From the NCBI GenBank assembly GCA_029379385.1, contig CM055607.1:9982001-10046000 (forward strand): a DNA stretch of 64,000 bases, written 5' to 3'. Shown here in pieces: positions 52,001 through 64,000 of this stretch (positions are counted from its first letter, which is position 1; every line of letters starts with the position of its first letter). The DNA is from Quillaja saponaria (lineage: Eukaryota; Streptophyta; Magnoliopsida; Fabales; Quillajaceae). Under the pieces are notes generated by a model. It was not told the origin of the DNA. It did no database searches and saw only the letters and a program-made list of their open reading frames with translations. Both the position numbers and the translations under genes were made by a program.

Positions 52001-53583
52001 TGAATAAAAAAGGTACCATGAGATAATTGCCTCATGTATAACTGGATTTACCATATCATGCTGAGGAATCCCCTCTGTAATGCAAACTACAGGATCCAAC
52101 TCAGCCTCCATTGCCTCCAAAATAGCAGCTGCAGCAAATGGCGGAGGAACATAAATGACTGAAGTGTTCGCCTTTGTTTCAGCCTTTGCTTCAGCAACAG
52201 TGTTAAATACAGGAAGCCCCAAGTGTTCTGTTCCACCCTTCTTTGGTGTTACACCACCCACCTAAATGAATAAAATAGAATCAAATACATGAGAAACATA
52301 TCAAAATTCAATTATCATACACCAAGAAAAAAGAAATCAAATTAAAACTCCATAAGATGTATTATAGCAAAACCATCACTTGTTTGTGTATGACCGTATG
52401 AATGTGTGTGTCTGGAGTCTGGAAAAATACATCTGAGTGCATGAAGCACATGAGTTTGATGCTCTGAACTCATAGTCCCACCCTAAAAAAATAATAATAA
52501 TAAATAAATAAATAAAAGTCCAACCTTGTGATAATATTAACCCAAGATATAGAAAAGGACACATAAGTAACAGCTGAATTATACTCCTTCCATCTCATAT
52601 AAGAATAAACAGCAGTTAATGATCCTCAATCCAAGAGCATTTTCACTGCTTTAAACAATTGGGAGATGCTTATATCAATGATTCCAAATTCATCGAGTGT
52701 TGAGTATGCTTTTCCAATTTCAAAGTGCCAACTTTTTACGGAATCCAGTTTCAGGCATGCAATAATAGAATGTAAAAGATTCATAGTGAAACAAGATACA
52801 AGATAGGGGTCAAGAAACAGCAATATGTGAGTGACGTCATATACTCGTGCATGAGTGCTTAAATCCTCAGCTTCCATGTTCATCACAGCTTACTGAAGAT
52901 AAGGCCTCCAATTTAAGTTCCATTACAAACGCATATTAAATTAAAACGAGGCCAAGAGCCTGTTTCAAATAGGAAGACCTTTGTCCAAAGCTATTAACAT
53001 AAGCTGCGCAATTTAGTCTAGTATATGCAATATGAATCTCTATTCATCATCTAGAAAATTGTCTTCTCCAAATTTCACGATTTTTTAATGGATTGACAAT
53101 CCTTATAGTCTATTAACTACAGCAACTAAAGATTAATAGAAAAGCACAAGTAGATTAGTGACAGGTCCCAAAAAATTCAGTGAAGTGCTTGATAATCAAC
53201 CCACTGTTCCACCAGAACTACGGATATGAATAAATGGCCGATAATATCAATTTCAAAGAAAGCGACACAGTTGAGTCAAACGCAAAACAAATAAAAAATA
53301 AAAAATCGTATATAGATGACAAAAGGCTCCGATCGGTAATGGCATATTTTAGATAGATATAGAGGGTAACCATCTTGGTGCCGTATTCAATGGCATGTTC
53401 GGTGTGGAAAGTTCCATTCATTCCGGTGATGCCTTGACAAATGATGCGAGTGTTCTTGTCTACAAAGACGGCAGGAGGAGGTGACGGTGCCGCCGCGAAA
53501 TGCCGAGTCTGGGACCATGAAGAAGAAAATAATGATTGTGATGGGATAGAGGATTTGCGTGATGGGGTAGGGGATTTATACAA
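49033..53583 (-). pseudogene. Succinyl-CoA ligase alpha subunit, decayed intron-containing copy
   Basis: The intact enzyme makes succinate, CoA and ATP from succinyl-CoA in the mitochondrial TCA cycle. Seven homologous exons are recognisable: 53371-53583, 52052-52261, 51472-51642, 50714-50836, 50245-50306, 49795-49876 and 49033-49172. They include a mitochondrial presequence ([12 protein letters not shown]), the CoA-binding fold ([20 protein letters not shown]) and the MGHA motif with the phosphohistidine still present. Lesions are several. No ATG lies in frame before the presequence, where TTG stands. Exon 4 lacks one base in GIGGDP near 50785, shifting the frame. The acceptor before exon 5 reads TG, not AG. 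The usual Arg pair before MGHA is Cys-Cys, and one Arg before LIGPNCPG is Trp. Introns remain, so it is not a retrocopy. An assembly error could explain one lesion but hardly all. Confidence 0.85.
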
Positions 53584-54402
53584 TGCCCCATGTAAAAAAT
53601 GGGGTCCATCCTAATTTTTAAATATCCACCTTACATTTGTAATTAGCTTTAATCATCACCGTCGATGTCAAATAACTTATTAGAGCACGAGTTGTAGGCA
53701 ATTAACTCTATGAATTGCTTTATTTTTTCTAACATGATGTGACATTGTACTAATTTGGTTTTTGTATTCTTAATATTAATAATTATGACTTATTTTTAAA
53801 ATGGAGTACTGTATTATACATTGTGATAATGACTGTTATTAATATTAATTTTAATAGTAATAATTACGTTTAATTTGAGAAAGGTGATATTTTACGTTTA
53901 AAATATAACATATAAAATTTTATTCTTTAGGGAACAACTGAATAAGATATAAAATTTCTTCAAAGTTTTTTTTTGGTAAATAAATTTTGTCCACTTTTAT
54001 ATAAATAAAAAAAGCACAATTAAGTTGTTTAGAATAATTTTTTTGATACATTGAACAGAATGTTAAGAATAAATTTACATGAAAAAAATGATGATTAAGT
54101 ATTTTGTTTATGAAAAGCCACTATAGTTTTGAAATCATCTTTGCTTGTTTCTAAAAAATAATGAGAAAAACATTAATAAGAAAGTCACCCAATAATATTA
54201 TTATTTTTTTGGTAGAATGGTTTTTAACATTTATTATTATTATTTTTGATTGAATTTTTAACATTTATTTACAATTGATTGATGAGGATATATTTATTTG
54301 TTTGGAAAAATGATTGAGGGAAACAGGCTACCGGCTGCGGAGGCGTGTTAGGCCCGCCCATGTTATTGACTGTGCTAAGTCGGTTTATCTTATCTGCTAC
54401 TC
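53584..54402. other. AT-rich region between succinyl-CoA ligase copy and polyubiquitin gene
   Basis: No gene is visible. The loci are divergent, so this holds whatever promoter remains of the ligase copy and the upstream promoter of the polyubiquitin gene. It is AT-rich with runs such as TTATTATTATTATT near 54230. Confidence 0.5.
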
Positions 54403-54410
54403 ATATAAAT
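54403..54410 (+). promoter_or_regulatory. Probable TATA box of the polyubiquitin gene
   Basis: ATATAAAT lies about 85 bp upstream of the leader-intron donor at 54493. This spacing leaves room for a leader exon of 50-60 bases starting near 54435. The inference rests on position and sequence only. Confidence 0.6.
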
Positions 54411-54492
54411 TGAGCCCAAGGAAACCATTCTTCTCACATTTCGGTTCATCTTGATTTAGCGTAGCGGAGAAGGCCAAGCAGACTCTTCCAAG

Positions 54493-55274
54493 GTATTGAA
54501 TTTTCCTTTTGGTTTCTAGATTGTAAATAGTTCTGTTTAATATGAAGGAGAAATCTTTGATACAAATGGTTGGCTTTTCTGTTTATACCTTTTTTGCAAG
54601 ATTTTCCCGTAGACCAAACAAATCCAATATGCTCTTTAGCTTTTATTTTTCCTTGACATAGGAAAACTTTGATGTTTCCTATGAGGTTATTTGCTTTTAG
54701 TTTTGAGCAAAGGGAGTTAATTTTCGTTTTCCAATTAAATTAGGGTTTATAAGTTTTCATATAAGTCGATGAAATTGGATCCCTTTGGATTAGGTTTTCT
54801 TCTTGCTGGCTTTGATTTTTAAGACGATTGTATGGTTGACTAATTTGTGGGTGGGTTTATTATTCAGACTGGATGTATGTTGGCATCTCAGTTTGTTTGA
54901 ATTCTCATCTTAATTCAATATGCTCTTCGGCTTTTATTTTTCCTTGGCGATGGGAAATTTTTGCTGTTATGATTTCCTATGATGTTATTTGATTTTGAAC
55001 AAAGAGAGCCAATTTTCGTTTTCCAATTAAATTAGGGTTTATAAGTTTTCACATACGTGGTTGAAATTAGATCCTTTTGATTGAGCTGGGGCCTATGGTT
55101 TTTTTGGACTGTATTTTCTAAGAGTGGGTTTTTAATTATTTTTGAGACAATTGTATTCCTGGGTATTACAAAGGTTGACTAATTAGTGGATGATTATTTT
55201 TGAGACTAGATGCATGTCAGACATCTTAATTTCTTGAGTTTCATCGTAATCTGTTTTCTTTATTTAATTGATAG
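54493..55274 (+). promoter_or_regulatory. Leader intron of the polyubiquitin gene, internally duplicated
   Basis: The donor (CCAAG|GTATTG) follows a short untranslated exon, and the acceptor (TTGATAG) abuts the start codon. The 782-bp T-rich intron has the layout of plant polyubiquitin leader introns, which are known to enhance expression. About 290 bp is present twice in tandem (from 54625 and from 54916). Shared blocks include CAATATGCTCTT, TTTTCGTTTTCCAATTAAAT and TAGGGTTTATAAGTTTTCA. Confidence 0.85.
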
Positions 55275-56648
<1,374 letters not shown>

Positions 56649-58130
56649 GGGAGTGTATCTGGATGTATGTCTTTCCTTGAATTTGCGTCCTTATGTGTGT
56701 TAATACGAACAAGTTTCTATGGTAGTCTTGTTCGGCCTTGGCCCAAATGAGGGTATGGAATGTTTTATGAAATACCCGTTGAATAAATTTTACGACTTTA
56801 GCTATGGTGGTTTTTACTAATTATGCTATGATGGTGTTGACCTGCTTTATATTTCCTGTCTTTCATTTTGATCTGTTCCGTTACTCTATCATAATTTAAT
56901 GGTTTTTGATGATGCGGTGATAACTATCTTTTTAACAAAGGCCGAAATGCTACAAAATTGGAGCGATGGTTTGATAGAATTGAAGGTTTGCGTGGACAGT
57001 GTCCACGGTATACAATTATGGTCAATTGAGTGCCAGAAAGGCAGGGAAGAACACAAAATGTACATTATGATCTACTTTTAGGGCAGGCTCGCGAACAAGA
57101 ACTTAGTTGTCATATGTTGGGCCTAATTTTCTCCCGCTTTAAGAAGAAAGTAGTTTGTGCCAAATGACAACTACAAAACACATCCAGAAAAACGAGGCAT
57201 TCTGTACATAAGAAGACTAAGAAGCGGGTCCTTCTATCTACTCCCCACACGAGGGAAAGACATTAGGTCGAATTCATCTGGTGTCTGGTGATAGTAGGTG
57301 AATATTTGCAAAGGAAGGATAAGTGAATAAGATGATGATTAACCAACCAATTAAGTCTGAAGAAAGGTAATCTGCATCTTTTTTACAACAAGTACCATGG
57401 AATCCTTTCCAAAGAAAATCAAACAAGTACTATCTACATCTACATTTCCAAAGGCAAAAACTTGAATTAAAACAGCCTTTTCTTACTACGTCGTGTACGA
57501 CAAGAGGTGTCTTGCTGGGCTATTGTATGTTGACAGCATATAATACAACTTGCTAAAACCTGCTCAAATTATGCAAAGACAATGTAAGATGTGTTTGATA
57601 AGAAAATCTTAACCTTAGTCCCCCTTGCACCACATCACATGAAATATAAATTTTCATCAGGACGAAAGGCCTATGCCAAGGTCAGGGGGAAGTCTTAGCA
57701 TGAATGTTTAGAAAAAGAAAGAAATTTAGGAGATTCTTGGTGATAATGCTTTTTACACAACTTTTCTGGCATTGGCAGAAAATGGTATCCCTATTTTCTG
57801 TGAAATGTAACAATCTGTGCATAAATCAGTCCTACACAAAATTACAAACAATCAGGAAAGAAAGAATTTCCTTGTTATATAACGAAACTCAATGTCATCA
57901 TAGAAACAGCTCAGTCATAACTTGGGTCAGTAACTCGGTACCTTGGGTGCGTCCTTGGCAGTAATGTAATTTTGGTATCCTCGTCATAAAAGATGAACAC
58001 CATCAATATAAAACAGTAACACAAAAAAGTTCATGCTTCCCGCCTTTTCAACCATAAAAACCCTGAATAATGAAATAAAGGGAAGGAGACAGTGACTGGG
58101 GGAAAAAGCATAATCAAATTAGAGAACACA
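56649..58130. other. Polyubiquitin 3' region and RHL1 promoter region
   Basis: The first 200 bases are the likely polyubiquitin 3' untranslated region (AATAAA near 56782). The rest shows no gene. A short perfect palindrome (CGTGGACAGTGTCCACG) lies near 56991-57007. The last few hundred bases should carry the RHL1 promoter and leader. Confidence 0.5.
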
Positions 58131-61100
58131 ATGGTCCGTGGATCAACAACGAAGAAGCACGATGCAAATGGAGAACCAAACCCAGAAGTGACAGAGCGGA
58201 AAAGGCTAAAAAAGCTGGCTTTCTCTAACAAAATACTTTCTGAGACTCCAGCAAAGGCTTCTGTTCATCTCAATCCGTCTAAGACTGTGATTAAGCATCA
58301 TGGAAAAGACATTCTCAAAAAATCCCAAAGAAAGAATAGGTTTCTATTCGCCTTTCCGGGTCTCATTGCTCCTATTGGCGGCGGCAAGATCGGTGAACTC
58401 AAGGATTTGGGCACCAAAAACCCTATTCTATACCTCGATTTCCCGCAGGTTTTCAAATTTTCTTTATTCAATTTGGTGTTTCCGATTTATATATATATAT
58501 ATATATATATATGATAGCGTTCTTGCCAATCAACTGTTGGAATTGAGTGATGAAAATGGTTGTTTTAGCGTATAAATTTTGGGTTCGTGTTTTCCCCCCT
58601 TTCCCCATAGCGTTACTGGCTTTTCATAATTAGTGTTTAATATGACCATTTCCCTTAGATTAACTGCCATAGGCTCATTTATTGCTGCTACGTGGTACAC
58701 TGTTAATTGTGTATGCTTTGCTTGGTTGGTGAAAAATGTCCATGGGGTTATAATCGTGATAGCTTTTCAACTTGTGGGTTTTTTAAACATCTGAAGAAGT
58801 TGAAACTGGGAGATGAAGTTTTGTGAGAATGTAAATCAAGGTTAATAAATTAAGATTTCTTGTTAGTAAATCAGGTAATTGTTTGGGGGTCTATCCATAA
58901 TTTAGTAGTGATATTTTACCAGCTGGTCTCTTAATAGAGATATAGTCCAATTTTGGGTACAATATACATGCAAGAATCTTAGTTTTTTTACTGCCATAAA
59001 TTTAATGTTAATCTTATACTCTCTCTCTTTCTTAATATGGTCATACTAGTAAAATTGCTTCTGCTATGTGACTGGAATCATATAAAGTAGTTCTTCCTAC
59101 AAGCTTTGGTTGATGGTGGTGTATTTTTGCTGTATTTTATCTTTTGTGATGCCTTTTCTATTTTACTTTTCAGGGCCAAATGAAGTTGTTTGGGACTATT
59201 GTATATCCAAAGAATAGGTATTTGACTTTGCAGTTCTCTAGAGGTGGAAAGAATGTGATGTGCGAGGATTATTTTGATAACATGGTAGAGTCCTTTTTCC
59301 CTTTTAATTATTTCTGTTTAATTCCATATGGCTAGAATATTCAAGAACTAGTTTGTTTTGAAAATCTGAAGGAATTGTGAACATAATTGGATGTGCCACC
59401 TAAAGTATATGGTAGTAAGGGCTGAAGGGGCAGACCCAGGCTGGAGTAGTAGAATTTTCAGTTACTAAATGAAATACGGTTTAATGATAGGCTCCAAATG
59501 TAAAACTTCCTGATAAGTTTGCTACAGAAGATTTTCACTAGATAAGAGGGTCTAGTGATGATTATATGGTTTGGTAGGCTGTCTATGTGTTGGTTCCCAA
59601 TATAAGGAGAACAGGGTAAAAGTGGAAGTCAGAGTTGGCGTCTGTCCTGATTCAAACACTATCCATCTGTGAATGTCTGATAATGAGGATTAGATTTGGT
59701 TGTTTGTAGAAGCTGAAAGTTTGAGGATAACTTTAGGGGAAAAGGGGTCTTAACTAATTATTTTCCTTGGAATATTGTGTGGTGGGTTCTTACTCCCTCA
59801 AAGGTACCTTTAACAACTGAACTACAGCTTCTGGAAGTGAACGATGGACAATTTGATCATAGGAAAACAGTGCATTGATCTGGAACTAAACTTGGAACTT
59901 AAGAATCAGGTTGATAATGCAACCTTATCCTGCAGATTGCAACTAGTTATGATGCATATTATTTTTCAGCACAATTTGTACTTGTTATGGTAAGTTTTAG
60001 ATGCAATCTAATACCTGTTTTTCATTTTGGAATTATCTGGTTTTGAATTAAAGAACTCGTACTTTGAGAGTTTTGCTGATAAATATAGAAATATTGGTTT
60101 TTTTTTTTTTTTCTTGTTTTTTGCAATCTACCATTGTAACTTGTATTCAACGTCTATAAAAATTCAAAGCAATTGTTCTTGTGATAGATACATTTCTTCA
60201 TCTGTAATACGTACATGTATAAACTTAACAACATATTTGATTTTTTCCTTCCCACCTCCTCCTTTGGTGATTTTTCAGTAGGTTGCAAACAGTTATATCT
60301 ATGTTGTTGTATTTCTCCATCCTCAATTTTATATGCATCTCTGTAATATTAGTCTTCTCGGAATGCTTGCATGTTCTTTGTTGTCATTACTTTGGTTTTC
60401 TCTAGATCGTATTTTCTGATGCATGGTGGATTGGGATGAAAGATGAAAACCCAGAAGAAGACAAACTTGACTTTCCTAAGGAATTGAATGTGGTTAGTTT
60501 TTTCTTAATTGGTAACTCACCTTATCTTTTGTTTGTTGCCATTTCAGAGTCATGATAGAATAGTTTCCCTTGGTGACCGAGATCTTGATGTCCTCTGTTT
60601 TCAGGAACAAGAAGTTGAATATGATGTAAAAGGTGGTGCTGGCGCAGCATCTGTAGATAAGCAAGGTGTTCCTAAAACCAGGATAAAATGTGGAGGGGAG
60701 CAGTCACCTGAAACTCCCCTTGAGGATGATTTATCAGATGGTGAAAACAATTTGAATGATATTATTGAGGTGTCGTCAGTTCGGCAGTCAGAGAGAACTG
60801 CTGGGAAGATATATAAGTACTAGCCTCATTATATCATTTTCTTGATCTATTGCTTTGCTGACATAAAGTTGTGAGATCTCTTGTTTCCAGAAGTAATCAA
60901 CCATTATCTGTCTCATCTTGATAGGATCAATGTTAGTCTTGTTCACCTATGGAATCATGCTACTCATGTTTCACCTCACATGCATGGCTCTTTATTTTAG
61001 ACTGAAATTTATGCTGTGGATTAGCTTATTCCCCTAGAGTTAGAAATCCCTAATTGTCTTCTTTTTTTATTGGTCAGTTTTGCCGAATCTTATCCTACTG

Positions 61101-63458
61101 ACAGTTCTGCTGAAAGCAGCCCTGAAGCATCTGAATGTGACAAAAAAGAAGTGGAAGTTGATACTTCGACAAATGATGGTGCTAGTGGAAATATCCTTAC
61201 AAATATGTGTCTAATTTAGCTGTTATTGCTAGTATTTTTTTCCTCTTCACATCTATGCACATCAGAAATTTGGATTGATGGAATTCTATTGTTCATACAT
61301 TGTGTTTGCTTTCCTCGTGAGCAACTATTGTTCAATCCCTTAGCCTGTAAATACAGAATGAAAACCTGTGCTCTTTAGTACTTGATATCAGTAAGGAAAA
61401 GAAAGAGAGTTCTTCAATAGCCAAGTCTAAGAAACTGAGTCTTTCTGTTTCAGCCACTGCATCTAAGGAAGTCTCACGCAGTAATAATAATTCACTTGTT
61501 CAGGCCACTATATCCACATTATTCAAGAAAGTGGAGGAAAAGGTGAGTTGTTAAGATTTTGTACAAAGTAACTTGCAAATTGCTCTGAACATTATCTTTA
61601 TGGCAGCTGTGATTTTTATTTTTTATTTTTTATTTTTTGATACAGCAGGACCAATATAAATTTATTAACTATAACTTTAGTTCTGCCTTGCATCTGTTTA
61701 TCTCTTACTTTTAATTTGTAATGTTATGATATGTAGTAGAGTTTTTAGGTTGTTGGTCCTCTAGGATGTCTGCTTTTTTGGAGGTTTTTGCTTGCTAAAA
61801 ATCATTTCTCATACCAAGTACAATTTAAAAAGGTCATCCTGATAAGGTGCTGTATGCTCCAATGAGTTAATATTCTCAGCCATGGCTGGCAATTGAGCTT
61901 TGCTCCTTACCTGCTAACCTTAAGGTGATGCAGGAAAAGGAGATGGATAAGCATTACCATCGCAAGTATCAAATATGTTGATATGATCACCTACATGCCC
62001 CTAATGTGTTCTTATGTTCCTTTGTATTTCTTTAAAAGGGTCTTCTAAGAACAGACAAGAGGTCCATTGATGTCTCTTCTGCACTGTTTCTTCCCGTTAC
62101 TATTTGAAAACTCTTATTATTGCTTAATTGCTTTCCTTCTTTTTAACCATAAATTTAGTTATTCTTCCGAATATTACTTAGTGGTAATCAGGTTGAGTAT
62201 TTCTTATATAAAGCACTTGTACTTTCAGAAGGCTTCAACAAACCCAAAGAAGTCTCCAGCATCAAAAGGTTGTCAATTTTCCTAACTCCTTCTTGTAATT
62301 ATGAAATAATTGTGAGTAATGTACTAAAACAATTAGTGTTGTTTTCCAGTTTCCAGCAAAAAGTGGCAGCATGCTGGTTCAAAAAGGAAGATTAATCAGG
62401 TTAAGTCTTCCCATAATTTTCTGAATCTCTTGAACTTACAAAAGGACTTGAGCTCTTGATACTGTTGTAAAGAGTACTTCATGTGGGACTGTGTTGGGTT
62501 CATGTTCAGTTACTTTTGCAGGATGAAGGGTCCAAGAAAAAGGCAAAAAATATCAAGGGAAAAGATGCTGGTAAGTACTTTGCCTCCCACCACCCCAAAA
62601 AGTAGAAATGGAAAAAGTGGCCAACAGGATGACATTGTTATTAATGAATTAGTTGCTCTATGTGCATGTGTGCATAACTGCATATTTGATAAGACCATTC
62701 GCAGATAATGCATGACTTTGAGAACTCGCTCATTGTAGCAATGCAAGAAAGTACGAACACAATAAACTTTTAATTGGAGCGGGAAGGGATTCAACTAATT
62801 ATGAGCATAATGCTGGAAGTTGAGGCTATAAATGCATATACTGAATCTTGAAAATGCAGTGTCTTTTGTTTGGGCATGATTGAATCAACACTTGATAAGG
62901 TGTGGACCCCAAATTGTCCTGGGTTCAAGTATTTATGGAGATTGACTAATTTGTTTCAATTTTTTTTTTTTTTAAGACTTCCCTAATGCATGTAGAAAAA
63001 ACAACAGGATTCCTTTTTCAACTATGCATTATAACAAGTCAATTTATAACTGATTTGGATCTTCTTCTAGATGGCATCAGAAGCAGTATTTGGCCGCTTT
63101 TCTGACAGTGCCTCTCTGCCAGCATACCTGTGCATGTTTATTTTCCTCCCTTCAATATAAGAAATTAAAAGTGCATTAAAAATGTCGTTGTTAATAGCAA
63201 GTCAGCTTTGTGATTTTGTTAGTAAATTTTCCTAGTTATACATCAAGATAATCTTCTATATATCCATATGACCATAAATCTACATGGAATTTTAGTTCTT
63301 TGTATGAATTTTTATGCTTTTCCAAACTATATGCTGAAATCATGTTTCTTGTCTTCAAAAGTAGTTGCTGCGTATATGTTGCTTTGGCAGATTTACCTTA
63401 TCAATTCTGTCCATAATTTGCAGGGGAAAATATCATGGAGAAAAGGAAAGAATGTGAG
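58131..63458 (+). CDS. RHL1: RHL1, topoisomerase VI accessory DNA-binding protein (3' end beyond window)
   Basis: RHL1 (ROOT HAIRLESS 1/HYPOCOTYL 7) is a nuclear DNA-binding subunit of the plant topoisomerase VI complex, needed for endoreduplication. Ten exons read in frame: 58131-58448, 59174-59284, 60406-60492, 60605-60816, 61078-61190, 61355-61542, 62229-62268, 62350-62399, 62522-62570 and 63424-63458. They give 401 codons with no stop yet, so the gene continues past the window or into an exon I missed. Conserved blocks are KHHGKDILKKSQRKNRFLF, FPGLIAPIGGGKIGELKDL, KLFGTIVYPKNRYLTLQFSR, VFSDAWWIGMKDENPEE, and LVQATISTLFKKVEEK, which fits a PIP-box-like motif. An acidic, Ser-rich middle and a Lys-rich tail follow. 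The ATG precedes MVRGSTTKKH as in homologues; the upstream in-frame GTG is ignored. The intron from 61191 begins ATATCCTTAC, the minor-spliceosome donor. Exons 7-10 are less certain. Confidence 0.9.
58487..58513. repeat. TA microsatellite in RHL1 intron 1
   Basis: An uninterrupted TA dinucleotide run of about thirteen units lies 40 bases after the exon 1 donor. It is likely length-variable. Confidence 0.85.
61191..61354 (+). other. Putative U12-type AT-AC intron of RHL1
   Basis: The intron starts ATATCCTTAC, an exact match to the U12 donor ATATCCTT. It ends in AC at 61353-61354. A branch-like TCCCTTAGC (consensus TTCCTTRAY) lies with its A about 12 bases before the end. Joining 61190 to 61355 keeps the frame open through both exons. 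A second AC at 61380-61381 would also keep the frame but has no suitable branch site at the right distance. Confidence 0.7.
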
Positions 63459-64000
63459 GTATTTTTCTGATCTTGGAACCTTAGGTGACACTCACTATGG
63501 GATTATGTATTGTCAATAGTGAATTTTTTTTTTTCTTCCAATGGTTTCTAATATTGATGGGGGCGGGAGAAGTTTGTTTAACTCTCAGCATCTTTCTTGT
63601 TATTTCTAATCCAAGTATGAAATGGAGTTTGGGCTCTAGTTTAAAAAAAACATCCTATGTCTGTGATTCTTTTGACGCATCTCATCAATCTTTTGAAAAC
63701 TAACATTCATTCACCATGCTCTATGTTAATGTTTCCTGAAGTTTCTTTACAAATTTGGCAAATTAAATAAGCTTACAGATTTTTTTAACTCTATCTATAA
63801 TAGAATCTGATTGTCAATATTCCCTGCGTCTTTAAATCCCGAACATGATTGTTGATGTAGGTTTTCCGTCCTTGAGTTTGATTGGTGTATCTGTCTCCTA
63901 TACTGTTTAATTGCCATTGATTGACTTTGGAGTGCTACATGTTCTACCGTTGCTGATAGGCTGTTGAGATTTTCTCCAACTCTTTGGTTTTGAAACTGCT

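Noticed and set aside
56991..57007. Short perfect palindrome CGTGGACAGTGTCCACG
   Set aside because: A single 17-base palindrome is expected by chance in 64 kb and has no flanking context.

Overview
This is nuclear DNA of a flowering plant, most likely a eudicot. The base composition is AT-rich, most genes are split by GT-AG introns, and the products are plant-type. The genus cannot be read from the sequence. All gene models below were built by hand from splice signals and remembered family sequences, and no database search was run.

Layout. From 1 to 6.7 kb there is mostly empty AT-rich DNA with one single-exon membrane-protein gene (DUF4408/DUF761 type, minus strand). From 6.8 to 15.6 kb two minus-strand genes lie in tandem: an ArfGAP of the AGD15 type (8 exons) and translation factor eIF3 subunit j (6 coding exons). 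An extreme poly-G and G/T tract lies just upstream of the ArfGAP start codon. At 17.7-18.7 kb there is a complete non-autonomous hAT-like transposon with a 17-bp terminal inverted repeat and a perfect 8-bp target duplication. At 21.4-22.0 kb come a BolA-family gene and a tRNA-Phe(GAA), both minus strand. From 23.6 to 30.2 kb are an F-box gene and a RING-H2 ubiquitin ligase gene, both plus strand.

From 34.0 to 42.1 kb lies STT3, the catalytic subunit of oligosaccharyltransferase (6 exons, minus strand). Its introns carry a LINE fragment and a triplicated repeat. From 43.7 to 47.5 kb is a LysM-domain gene. From 49.0 to 53.6 kb is an intron-containing but decayed copy of mitochondrial succinyl-CoA ligase alpha subunit: it has no ATG, a 1-bp frameshift, a lost splice acceptor and Arg codons changed at CpG positions. 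From 54.4 to 56.6 kb is a hexameric polyubiquitin gene with a duplicated leader intron and one variant monomer. From 58.1 kb to the right edge is RHL1, the plant topoisomerase VI accessory protein. One of its introns looks like a minor-spliceosome AT-AC intron.

The genes are mainly housekeeping loci and do not form one functional unit. Three of them (F-box, RING, polyubiquitin) serve the ubiquitin system, but nothing suggests that their grouping matters. I found no convincing undescribed multi-gene system. The most rewarding observations are the decayed succinyl-CoA ligase copy, the AT-AC intron of RHL1, the hAT element, the G/T tract, the mismatched tRNA-Phe and the variant ubiquitin monomer.
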